From Lactonifactor longoviformis DSM 17459 (lineage in GTDB: Bacteria > Bacillota > Clostridia > Lachnospirales > Lachnospiraceae), in assembly GCF_900129135.1 (NCBI RefSeq), contig NZ_FQVI01000030.1, positions 1 through 52,906 on the forward strand: a DNA stretch of 52,906 nt, given 5' to 3'. A program made the translations under genes and the position numbers. Below, piece after piece: positions 32,086 through 39,468 of the stretch. The notes beneath the pieces are model-generated. The model was not told the origin of the DNA and made no database searches. It saw only the letters and a program-made list of their open reading frames with translations. Each line of letters begins with the position of its first letter. Position 1 is the stretch's first letter.

Positions 32086-33048
32086 TCACCTATAGTATAC
32101 TTTCCGGTATATTTCTGAGGGGTCTGTTACAGGTGCTTTTTCCACCTTCTGATAGAGTTCACGGATCCGCCCCTTCAGTTCGGTACAAAGGGCTTCCTCC
32201 TTCTCCATATTCCAGATCCCCATGCCGATTAAGGATTTTTGGGCCCTCGCGATGGGATCTTTTTCTCTCCATTCCTCTATCTCAGCCTCTTCCCGGTATG
32301 CATAGTGATCCTCGAAGGGAATATGTTCAGAGATACGGTAGGTAATCCCCTCCAGCACACTGGGGCCTTTTCCCTCACGCGCCCGGCTGACAGCGTTCTC
32401 CACAGCCTCTGCCACAGCAAACATATCGTTGCCGTCAAACCGGAGCACCGGGATATCAAAGCCTCTCCACATATCAGACATATTCCCGGGCGCATACACT
32501 TCCTCTGTCCTTGAGCTGACAGAAAATCCATTGTTCTCTGCCAGATAAATCACAGGGAGCTTCCACAGCACCGCCATATTCAGCGCCTCGTAATACATTC
32601 CTCTTGCGGCGGCCGCCTCCCCGTAATAGCACAAAGCTACTGTTTTTGTCTTTCTCTCCTTCGCAGCCAGGGCAAGCCCGGCAGCAATGGTAAACCGGGA
32701 GCCAAAGACCCCGTTTCTTCCTACAATCCCTACCTCAGGTGCATAGGTATGCATGACACTGCCGCTTCCGTCATTGGTTCCCCCTGTCTTAAAGAACATA
32801 TCACGCATTACCGCCTCCAGAGATACTCCCTTTGCCAGAAGAGAACCCACACCCCGGTGGGTATAATAGAGGTAATCCGTCTTCCGCAGAACAAACGCGC
32901 CTGCCACAGACAGAGCTTCCTGTCCGATCCCCGAGTGGTAATGACGGAGATTGACCCCTTTTTTCACAAATTCATTCTCACAGAACTCGTCCAGCAGACG
33001 GCTGGTTACCATAAGCTCATATAATTTCAGTATCTTTTCGTTTGTCAA
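32086..33048 (-). CDS. 2-oxoacid (acetoin/pyruvate-type) dehydrogenase E1 component, alpha subunit
   Basis: A 320-residue thiamine-diphosphate-binding subunit. HYHSGIGQEALSVAG, GSVMHTY and LPVIYLAENNGFSVSS are typical. The cofactor motif GDG...NN is changed: where most members read FGDGAANQG this one reads YGEAAAARG, so the Mg2+-binding Asp is a Glu and the next Gly an Ala. Activity should be possible but is not assured. The start appears to be TTG at 33048, after GGGAG. It forms E1 with the beta subunit. Confidence 0.88.
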   Translation of the reverse strand: MTNEKILKLYELMVTSRLLDEFCENEFVKKGVNLRHYHSGIGQEALSVAGAFVLRKTDYLYYTHRGVGSLLAKGVSLEAVMRDMFFKTGGTNDGSGSVMHTYAPEVGIVGRNGVFGSRFTIAAGLALAAKERKTKTVALCYYGEAAAARGMYYEALNMAVLWKLPVIYLAENNGFSVSSRTEEVYAPGNMSDMWRGFDIPVLRFDGNDMFAVAEAVENAVSRAREGKGPSVLEGITYRISEHIPFEDHYAYREEAEIEEWREKDPIARAQKSLIGMGIWNMEKEEALCTELKGRIRELYQKVEKAPVTDPSEIYRKVYYR

Positions 33049-33072
33049 TATTCTCCCTTCCTTCCCTACCCT

Positions 33073-34086
33073 TTACGGAACGATCACTGCACGTCCGGTC
33101 AGCCTGTTACTCTGCATATCCTCAAATACCTGCTCAATTTTCTGCATCGGATATATATGGGTAACGGGCTGCAGCTTTTTCCTCTCTACCAAGGACATCA
33201 ATTCCTCAATGTCCTGTATGCTGACCCCTCTGGAGCCATAGATCTCCAGCTCCTTCAGCACTACATCTGCCAGCGGAATGCTCAGGGATTTGTCCTTCCC
33301 GTATCCCGCCAGAACCACCTTGGCTCCTCTTTCCAGAACCGAGACACAGTCTGTAATTGCCGGGGGATATCCGGTGGTATCAAACAGCACGCTCCATTCC
33401 CCCCATGCCCGCAGTTTTTCCAGGTACCCTTCCTCTGAGGAATTGACGGTATATGCCGCCCCGTTATCCTTCGCCATCCCAAGCTTATCTTCGTTTATAT
33501 CAACCGCTGCGGTCTCCGCTCCGCACAGGGCGGCAAGCTGAAGGGCCTGCATCCCCACTCCTCCCACTCCCAAAACAATTACCCGGTCCATGGGAGTCAG
33601 CTTGATCCGCTTAACCAGCGCATGGTACGGGACCCCTGCGCCGCAGGGCATAACTGCCGCTTCCTCGTCCCTTACCCCGTCCGGAACCCTTACCAGATTC
33701 TGACACTTAATCTTCATATATTCGGCAAATGCCCCGTCCATAGTGATCCCTATCCTCGCCGATACATGTTCGCACAGGGTCTCCCGTCCGGTACGGCAGT
33801 ATTTACAGCTTTTGCAGGTAACATATGTGGCAGTTACCACCCGGTCTCCGATTTTTACGTTGTGTACAGCGCTTCCTTTCTTTACCACTATCCCCATAGG
33901 CTCATGTCCCAAAATGCGGGGAACTCCGTTCGTTTCAATATCGCCTTTCATAACCTTAATATCTGTGGCGCAGACTCCGCAGGCTTTTATCTGCAGAATC
34001 ACCTCATCGTTTTCTGTTATCTCCGGAAGCTCCACATTGGTAAGATGGGCGCCTTTTTCCATGCTTTCCAGGACCATTGCTTTCAT
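33073..34086 (-). CDS. Zinc-dependent alcohol dehydrogenase (MDR family)
   Basis: A 337-residue medium-chain dehydrogenase. The catalytic zinc site is shown by CGVCATDI and GHEPMG, the structural zinc by CKSCKYCRTGRETLC, and the Rossmann loop by GVGGVGMQALQLA. AAVDINEDKL suggests NAD(H). It is close to the sorbitol/threonine dehydrogenase-like branch. In the cluster it could oxidise a secondary alcohol to a ketone ahead of the BKACE or E1 steps. A GGGAGG site precedes the ATG. Confidence 0.92.
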   Translation of the reverse strand: MKAMVLESMEKGAHLTNVELPEITENDEVILQIKACGVCATDIKVMKGDIETNGVPRILGHEPMGIVVKKGSAVHNVKIGDRVVTATYVTCKSCKYCRTGRETLCEHVSARIGITMDGAFAEYMKIKCQNLVRVPDGVRDEEAAVMPCGAGVPYHALVKRIKLTPMDRVIVLGVGGVGMQALQLAALCGAETAAVDINEDKLGMAKDNGAAYTVNSSEEGYLEKLRAWGEWSVLFDTTGYPPAITDCVSVLERGAKVVLAGYGKDKSLSIPLADVVLKELEIYGSRGVSIQDIEELMSLVERKKLQPVTHIYPMQKIEQVFEDMQSNRLTGRAVIVP

Positions 34087-34123
34087 TGCTATTCCTCCCT
34101 TTTGTGCATTTCCCTAAAATCAC

Positions 34124-34179
34124 AATAGGATGCCTTCATACAGTACCATGGGTAGTTTCTGCATGTCTGGCATCCTATT
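34124..34179. repeat. Perfect 11-bp inverted repeat between BKACE and alcohol dehydrogenase genes
   Basis: AATAGGATGCC (34124-34134) is matched by GGCATCCTATT (34169-34179) across 34 bases. No T run follows closely on the minus strand. It may be an RNA stem that sets expression of the first gene against the rest, or a partial terminator. Confidence 0.55.
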
Positions 34180-34188
34180 TATGTCTGC

Positions 34189-35073
34189 TTATTTTCCAAA
34201 AATAATCTTTCTAGCTTCGTCAGGACTTGCCACATCTCTGCCAAGACTCCGGGAGATGGAAGCGATTTTCTCTACCAGCTGCGCATTGGTTTTCGCATAT
34301 TCTCCGGGAGCAATATAAGGATTATCCTCCCAGCCCACTCTCACATGGCCTCCAAGAAGAATTGCCTGGGTCAGCATCTCCCAGTTTTTATTTACATCAT
34401 AGCTCATAACACTCACGTTAAAATTGGCATTGGCAGGCAGATGATCTACAAAGTTAATGAGGGATTTAGGGGTGGGCGGTGTCCACGCGCCGCCGGGCCA
34501 TGCAATAAATAACGTGGTCCAGATTGGTTCATCCTCTTTAAACAAGCCTTCCTTTCTCAATGCTTCGATGTTGTAAAAAGCCCCTGTGGTAAAAGACTCA
34601 ATCTCCGGCTTTACTCCCTTTTCATTGCATGCAGTGAGAAATTCCCGCAGTTCCTGGATAGGATGCACCGCATAGGTGCACTTGGGAGGCTTGTCCGGGT
34701 TCGGCTGAAAGCATTCATCGTGGGCATTAAAGCAGTAAGACATCATATCCGGCTTCTGATCCATAAGCTTCACCTTCGCAGGCATCCGGGCGCTGGCTAT
34801 CCCGTACTGAATTACCGGATCCGCATGTTCCTTTATGCGGTCATTCAGCTCCTGCCACCCGTCAAAATCTATGGCGGAAAGCTGTCTTCCGTCCGGCTGA
34901 ATCTCATCCTCCAGAAAGTGGACCCCATGAACATGGCAGATACTGGCTCCTGCGTCCACTGCACGGTTATATTCTTCAGCCGTTGTCTTTACATCCCCCA
35001 TCCTGGGACAGTAGGGATTATCCGGATAAGATGCACTGGAGTCTACAGTTGCGGTGATAATTAACTTGTCCAT
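34189..35073 (-). CDS. Beta-keto acid cleavage enzyme (BKACE, DUF849; Kce-like)
   Basis: A 294-residue TIM-barrel enzyme. CHVHGVHF gives the zinc-binding HxH, PEIESFTTGAFYN the conserved Glu, and GGHVRVGWEDNPYIAPGEYAKTNAQLVEKI the C-terminal signature. The family condenses a beta-keto acid with acetyl-CoA, giving acetoacetate and a CoA ester. The lysine-fermentation enzyme Kce is one member, but the other lysine-fermentation genes are absent here. It is the first gene of the cluster, directly behind the regulated promoter. Confidence 0.9.
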   Translation of the reverse strand: MDKLIITATVDSSASYPDNPYCPRMGDVKTTAEEYNRAVDAGASICHVHGVHFLEDEIQPDGRQLSAIDFDGWQELNDRIKEHADPVIQYGIASARMPAKVKLMDQKPDMMSYCFNAHDECFQPNPDKPPKCTYAVHPIQELREFLTACNEKGVKPEIESFTTGAFYNIEALRKEGLFKEDEPIWTTLFIAWPGGAWTPPTPKSLINFVDHLPANANFNVSVMSYDVNKNWEMLTQAILLGGHVRVGWEDNPYIAPGEYAKTNAQLVEKIASISRSLGRDVASPDEARKIIFGK

Positions 35074-35114
35074 TCTTTTACCTCTCTTTCTTGTATATGT
35101 AGGATACGTTCTAT

Positions 35115-35144
35115 TGGTAATATCATTTAACTGGTATTACCAGT
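35115..35144. promoter_or_regulatory. FadR/GntR-type operators of the catabolic cluster
   Basis: ACTGGTATTACCAGT (35130-35144) is a perfect 15-base palindrome that fits the FadR-subfamily pattern TNGTNNNACNA. A second, imperfect site, TGGTAATATCA, lies at 35115-35125. Both lie just downstream of the predicted start, where a bound repressor would block RNA polymerase. Confidence 0.75.
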
Positions 35145-35156
35145 GAAGTTACTTTC

Positions 35157-35185
35157 ATTATAGTAGGCGTAGATTTTTCTGTCAA
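35157..35185 (-). promoter_or_regulatory. Main promoter of the catabolic cluster
   Basis: On the minus strand TTGACA (35185-35180) and TATAAT (35162-35157) are 17 bases apart, both at consensus. The start would be near 35150, next to the operator palindrome. Confidence 0.9.
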
Positions 35186-35284
35186 TATTACTTTTTAACA
35201 ATTATTGGTTTGATTATTTGTAATTTATTACCATTTATTAAGATAACATTTCAGCTGCCTCTGGGAGAAAGGGCAAGACGGATC

Positions 35285-35340
35285 TAAAAAAGACGCCGCC
35301 CACAGCCTTTGCAGACTATGAGGCAGCGTCCCCTTCACGG
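35285..35340 (-). terminator. Terminator of the sipL gene
   Basis: On the minus strand GACGCTGCC (35340-35332) pairs with GGCGGCGTC (35300-35292), with one G-U pair, followed by six T. It lies directly after the sipL stop at 35342. Confidence 0.85.
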
Positions 35341-35341
35341 A

Positions 35342-36901
35342 TCAGCTTTCCACTTTCTTCATCAAAATCAGGGTATCATAGGGCTGAATCTCCTCTGACT
35401 CCAGTTCATTTAGTTCCATAATAGTATCAATCGTAGTATAGAATGCCTTTGCAATATCCCAGAGAGTGTCCTGGGGCTGCACCAGGTATCCCGTAATGCC
35501 CGGCATATTATGGAGCTTTTCTTTATCCAGCTCCTGTTCCTCAATCCCCGAGATCAGCCCTTGTGGGTTCTGTCTCACCACAAGCGCATTGAGATTCATT
35601 ACAATTTTAACCTCTATTTCATCACTGTCAATCATGGTTGTGGACAGCTGCTCCAGATCCGCCCGGAGATGATAGACACAGTTTTGGTCTATTCCTTTTG
35701 CCTCTACCACATGACTGAAGGGTATCATAGCATTCATAGAATAGAACGGCATATCATCATCTCCTACTATATAGAGAATTCTCACCTGTACAACCCCGTC
35801 CACTTGTATGCCGTTTTCTACAATTCTGGTATCATCCACCTTCACCATGCCGTCGCTGTGGCAGATCTGAAGAATTTTCCCCTGATCTTCTTCTACCTTC
35901 ACCCGATCGTTGACCTTACATTTCGAGAAATTCTTTACCAGGAGACTTTCCAGGGTCTGTGTCTCCCGAATGGGAATACACTCTTTCAGAGGCGTATAGA
36001 CATCCAGAAGAAGAGAGAGCTCCTCCTCCTCATACACCTTAATCTCAAGCTCGAGAACCACATCTACCCCGATCATTCGTTCTTCCCCGTCACCGTCCAG
36101 CTTCACCTTCAGGTCACTCTGGCTGACATTTACCTCAATATTGGGGATCATATCCATGGCACAGCCCAGACACTCCACTTCCTGTGCAAAGGGAACTGAG
36201 TGCTCCAGCCACTGCAGGGAATTATTGTCATCATTGCCGCTGTACAGGGCGAATAAAAAAAGCTCTCCCTTTACAATCACCTTGTCATCCTCTGTACGGA
36301 TATCCAGGCCTCTCACCTCAATGGTATCCCAGAGAAGTTCATAAATATTAGGCTTGTTGGATGCCAGGGCAATCTCCTCTTTGATCCGCATGGTATCCTT
36401 TTTATGTACCGCCAGACCCATAACACTGATGGGCTGCTTTTTCTGTGAGATATCTTCCTCCACAAGCCCAATGGGAAGGCGCACCTCTCCCGTCTCATCC
36501 ACACCGGCCATAAATGTCACCAGCGCCTTGACGCTTAATTTTCTGGAATTGATGAGCTGCAGGCTCAGATCCTCGATCTCCCATTTCAGCCGCACTTTAT
36601 CTCCGTTTTCCAGTCCGTTCAGGTGAAGCGTCTCACCGATAGGCAGTCTGCCCTGGAGACTATGTATCCTTCTCTCTTCACTGTCCCCCACATAGAGCAG
36701 GGATATTACCAGCTCTCCCTTAATATAGGCAGCTCCCTCAGAAATCTGAACATCTTCAATCAGTACTTCCCCTTTTTTCTGTATCATCCGCCCCACATCC
36801 GGTTTTACATCCGGAACATTTAAATCCTCGTCAAATGTCACCTGGCTGATTGCCTGGCATTTTACTGTCAGCATCTGCATCTGTTTCGTTAATAATTCCA
36901 A
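35342..36901 (-). CDS. sipL: SipL-like spore coat morphogenetic protein (SPOCS/DUF3794 repeats plus LysM)
   Basis: A 519-residue protein. Three DUF3794 (SPOCS) units can be traced; one carries VKPDVGRMIQKKGEVLIEDV, and the others have similar spacing of beta-rich segments. The C-terminus is a LysM domain (GYLVQPQDTLWDIAKAFYTT, about residues 465-515). This is the layout of Clostridioides difficile SipL, which binds SpoIVA and ties the coat to the forespore surface. The N-terminal domain order and length agree. A single gene with its own terminator; a mother-cell sigma promoter is expected but was not resolved. Confidence 0.88.
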   Translation of the reverse strand: MELLTKQMQMLTVKCQAISQVTFDEDLNVPDVKPDVGRMIQKKGEVLIEDVQISEGAAYIKGELVISLLYVGDSEERRIHSLQGRLPIGETLHLNGLENGDKVRLKWEIEDLSLQLINSRKLSVKALVTFMAGVDETGEVRLPIGLVEEDISQKKQPISVMGLAVHKKDTMRIKEEIALASNKPNIYELLWDTIEVRGLDIRTEDDKVIVKGELFLFALYSGNDDNNSLQWLEHSVPFAQEVECLGCAMDMIPNIEVNVSQSDLKVKLDGDGEERMIGVDVVLELEIKVYEEEELSLLLDVYTPLKECIPIRETQTLESLLVKNFSKCKVNDRVKVEEDQGKILQICHSDGMVKVDDTRIVENGIQVDGVVQVRILYIVGDDDMPFYSMNAMIPFSHVVEAKGIDQNCVYHLRADLEQLSTTMIDSDEIEVKIVMNLNALVVRQNPQGLISGIEEQELDKEKLHNMPGITGYLVQPQDTLWDIAKAFYTTIDTIMELNELESEEIQPYDTLILMKKVES

Positions 36902-36923
36902 AATATGCCCTCTTTTCTTTAAT

Positions 36924-37334
36924 TTATTCGAATATCACCGGCTCTTCCCGGTATTCCATCTTGATCACAATGGTAGGATACGACGGCTCTTCTTTGATCT
37001 CCTGGTCTCTGTCAGGTCCGATTAGAATGGTCTGCAGGTGAATCGCGTTATCCCACAAAGACAAATCCGCGATCTGAATGCTGTATCCCCCTGTTTCCTG
37101 TTTCCCATATCCCTTCAGCAGGTAGAGATATTCTCCGTCCTGGTATGTCATCTGGAATTCCTTTTCTTTATTTTCTTCAATTAAGTCCGCTACCTCTTCC
37201 GGGAAGTCATCTGTTTTCATCACCGTATATTCTGGTTTCACTACATCATCAGCTTTTACCTTGGTCAGACTGCACCCTCCGAGAAAGACCGCCATCATAC
37301 TGACCAGCAGGAGTCCTATTGTCCATTTTTTCAT
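36924..37334 (-). CDS. Small lipoprotein with PrcB-like C-terminal domain
   Basis: A 136-residue lipoprotein with the signal MKKWTIGLLLVSMMAVFLGGC and lipobox LGGC. The rest resembles the PrcB C-terminal domain: GYLYLLKGYGKQETGGYSIQI-like beta strands and a final YPTIVIKMEY segment. PrcB domains are found on secreted regulators of proteases. It ends 22 bases ahead of sipL, so the two may be co-transcribed; a coat or envelope role is possible but not shown. Confidence 0.6.
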   Translation of the reverse strand: MKKWTIGLLLVSMMAVFLGGCSLTKVKADDVVKPEYTVMKTDDFPEEVADLIEENKEKEFQMTYQDGEYLYLLKGYGKQETGGYSIQIADLSLWDNAIHLQTILIGPDRDQEIKEEPSYPTIVIKMEYREEPVIFE

Positions 37335-37405
37335 AATGATGCCCTTTTTCCCATTCTTACCAATATTTTATGTGGAATGTTCAAATTTATTCTTCTCTTT
37401 TCTCA

Positions 37406-37434
37406 TTGCAAGGTTTTTGTTTTTTCCGTATAAT
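37406..37434 (+). promoter_or_regulatory. Promoter of plsC
   Basis: TTGCAA (37406-37411) and TATAAT (37429-37434) are 17 bases apart, giving a start near 37441 and a leader of about 55 bases. Confidence 0.75.
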
Positions 37435-37441
37435 GGATATG

Positions 37442-37453
37442 TACCATTTGGTA
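37442..37453. promoter_or_regulatory. Palindrome at the plsC transcription start
   Basis: TACCA-TT-TGGTA sits right at the predicted start and may be an operator. It does not match FapR or FabT patterns that I know. Confidence 0.4.
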
Positions 37454-37495
37454 TAGTATGTTTTGGGCGCTTCCGTGCGCCGGTTGGAGGAAATT

Positions 37496-38242
37496 ATGAT
37501 TCGTTTTTTAGTGGTATGTTTGATTGTTATAGGATTCCTGATTTTATCCATTCCCATTCTTCTCATAGAATGGCTTATCGGTCTGGCTTTTCCCAGGGTA
37601 AAGGATATGACTTCCCTCAGGCTGGTCCAGGGGGTCTTCCGGCTTTGTATCCGTGCCGCCGGTATTGACGCTACGGTGATCGGCCACGAAAAAGTTCCCG
37701 CTGACCAGCCGGTGCTGTACATTGGGAACCACAGAAGTTTTTTCGATATTCTGCTAACATATATACAGTGCCCCGGACGCACAGGGTATGTCGCCAAGAA
37801 GGAGATGCTCAAGATTCCTCTGCTCAGCAACTGGATGAAGTACCTGCACTGCCTCTTCCTGGACAGGGATAATATCAAAGAAGGTCTGAAGACGATCCTG
37901 GCAGGGGTAGACGAGATAAAAAATGGTGTCTCTGTGTGCATCTTCCCGGAAGGGACCAGAAATAAGGGAAAGGACGAATTGGCGCTTCTCCCCTTTCATG
38001 AAGGGAGCTTTAAGATTGCCACCAAATCAGGATGTCCAATCATTCCCATAGCCCTGAACAACACCTCCGCAATCTTTGAGGATCAATTTCCCCGGATTAA
38101 GGCCAGAAAAGTAGTGATTGAATACGGGGATCCCATTTATCCAAACCAGCTCAGCAAAGAAGATAAGAAATTTCTTGGGGAATACTGCAGGAAGCTTATT
38201 GCTGAGATGCTAGAGAAAAATAAAGAGCAGTACGGTGTCTGA
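37496..38242 (+). CDS. plsC: 1-acyl-sn-glycerol-3-phosphate acyltransferase
   Basis: A 248-residue membrane-associated acyltransferase making phosphatidic acid from lysophosphatidic acid. The catalytic NHRSFFD (H-x4-D) is near residue 81, and FPEGTRNKGKDE is the glycerol-phosphate motif. A hydrophobic N-terminus anchors it. The start at 37496 follows GGAGG; the earlier in-frame ATG at 37463 has none. A small GGCGC/GCGCC stem lies just ahead of the ribosome site. It ends 2 bases from the convergent chromate transporter gene. Confidence 0.94.
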   Translation: MIRFLVVCLIVIGFLILSIPILLIEWLIGLAFPRVKDMTSLRLVQGVFRLCIRAAGIDATVIGHEKVPADQPVLYIGNHRSFFDILLTYIQCPGRTGYVAKKEMLKIPLLSNWMKYLHCLFLDRDNIKEGLKTILAGVDEIKNGVSVCIFPEGTRNKGKDELALLPFHEGSFKIATKSGCPIIPIALNNTSAIFEDQFPRIKARKVVIEYGDPIYPNQLSKEDKKFLGEYCRKLIAEMLEKNKEQYGV

Positions 38243-38244
38243 TT

Positions 38245-38781
38245 TTATAGAAATAAAAGACCCGCAGCCCCTGCCCCCAGCATGAGCAGGATCGGATGGG
38301 TCCGAAACCGCCTCAGAAGCAGCAGAGACCCTGCAAACAGAATCATAGAGGGAAGTCCGGCACCGGGCTTCCCTTTTTGAAACAGCGCCAATCCCAGTAT
38401 GGTTGCCGCCGCGGATAGAATCAACCCCAGAGAAGATGCCCTCAACCCCCGAAACACCTCCCTGATATAGACAGAATGCCGATTTTTTTCCAGAAATCTA
38501 TAGAGCAGAACAGAGATGATGATTCCCGCCAGAATGCAGCCTGCGGTTGCCAGCACAGCTCCGGGGATCCCTCCTGTCTGCAGTCCTACAAAGGTAGATG
38601 TATTCACTGCCAGAGGGCCGGGAGTCATCTGAGATATGGTAATAATATCAGTGAACTCTCTTAGGGTCAGCCAATGCCTCTCATCTACCACTTGAGATTG
38701 AATCAGAGGAATTACAGCATAGCCGCCTCCATAGCTGCAGACCCCGATCTCCAGAAATACAGTGAATAATGTCTTTAACAC
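38245..38781 (-). CDS. Chromate transporter (CHR) half-protein, second gene
   Basis: A 178-residue membrane protein of the short, single-domain CHR type. GGGYAVIPLIQSQVVDERHWL and SQMTPGPLAVNTSTFVG are the family signature. The likely start is GTG at 38781, overlapping the first CHR gene's stop by 7 bases; earlier frames to 38940 run inside that gene. It should pair with the gene at 38775 to form a heterodimeric exporter. Chromate is the family's namesake, but other anions are possible. Confidence 0.85.
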   Translation of the reverse strand: MLKTLFTVFLEIGVCSYGGGYAVIPLIQSQVVDERHWLTLREFTDIITISQMTPGPLAVNTSTFVGLQTGGIPGAVLATAGCILAGIIISVLLYRFLEKNRHSVYIREVFRGLRASSLGLILSAAATILGLALFQKGKPGAGLPSMILFAGSLLLLRRFRTHPILLMLGAGAAGLLFL

Positions 38782-39341
38782 ACTTCTCCCCCTCTCCGTC
38801 CCCGCGCCTTTGCCGCGCAGAGAAAGCCGGAAAGCCCCAGAAGAAGGAGCACCGGCAGATGCAGTATATAACTTCCCAAAAAGGTCCCCACAGCCAGAAT
38901 CGGAAGAAGCAAGTATTTTTCCCGCAAGAGTGCTCTCCACATATCAATGAGCAGATCTACGATTAATGCAGCCACTCCCGTTTCCATACCTCCCAGGATT
39001 CCTCTGAGAATCCGGTTGCCGGCCACTGCCTGATACCCCATAGATACCAGAGACAGTATGAGCAAAGGAGGGACCACAGAGCCCACACAGCTCACCATTG
39101 CTCCTGTCCTGCCGGCCACACGGTATCCGGTGAGTGCCGACAGATTCACGGCGATTGCCCCTGGAGCCGACTGTGCAATTGCAGCCATCTCCAGGAGATC
39201 CCCCTCCTGGAATAACTTATTTCTCTCTACAAAATACTTTCTTATCATTGGAATCACAACATATCCCCCGCCAAATGTAAATGCGCTGATAAACATATGT
39301 ATAAAAAACAGCCATAGGCATCGCCGTACCTGATGTATCAT
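38775..39341 (-). CDS. Chromate transporter (CHR) half-protein, first gene
   Basis: A 188-residue CHR membrane protein, with FTFGGGYVVIPMIRKYFVERNKLF and AQSAPGAIAVNLSALTGYRVAG matching the family signature. Such short proteins come in pairs that insert with opposite topologies. It is divergent from a LysR gene, which suggests regulation by it. Confidence 0.87.
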   Translation of the reverse strand: MIHQVRRCLWLFFIHMFISAFTFGGGYVVIPMIRKYFVERNKLFQEGDLLEMAAIAQSAPGAIAVNLSALTGYRVAGRTGAMVSCVGSVVPPLLILSLVSMGYQAVAGNRILRGILGGMETGVAALIVDLLIDMWRALLREKYLLLPILAVGTFLGSYILHLPVLLLLGLSGFLCAAKARGRRGGEVC

Positions 39342-39387
39342 ACAGGTTCCCCTTTCTGAAGTGAGACAGCATCACACGTTTATCCCT

Positions 39388-39416
39388 ATTATATCTCTTG
39401 CCAACTCATTAGTAAA
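39388..39416 (-). promoter_or_regulatory. Promoter of the chromate transporter pair
   Basis: On the minus strand TTTACT (39416-39411) and TATAAT (39393-39388) are 17 bases apart. The -35 touches the AAAATTATATAATTTT palindrome. Confidence 0.55.
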
Positions 39417-39429
39417 ATTATATAATTTT
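39414..39429. promoter_or_regulatory. Palindrome in the divergent lysR-chr region
   Basis: AAAATTATATAATTTT is a perfect 16-base palindrome centred in the gap and touching the -35 of the chromate genes. It is A/T-only, so it may be chance, but a LysR site is expected here. Confidence 0.4.
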
Positions 39430-39468
39430 CTATATATCATGAATAATTAGTAATGGATTGGAGAGCGT

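Noticed and set aside
31087-33048. A pyruvate dehydrogenase complex
   Set aside because: No E2 or E3 genes are near, and the neighbours are catabolic genes with a local repressor.
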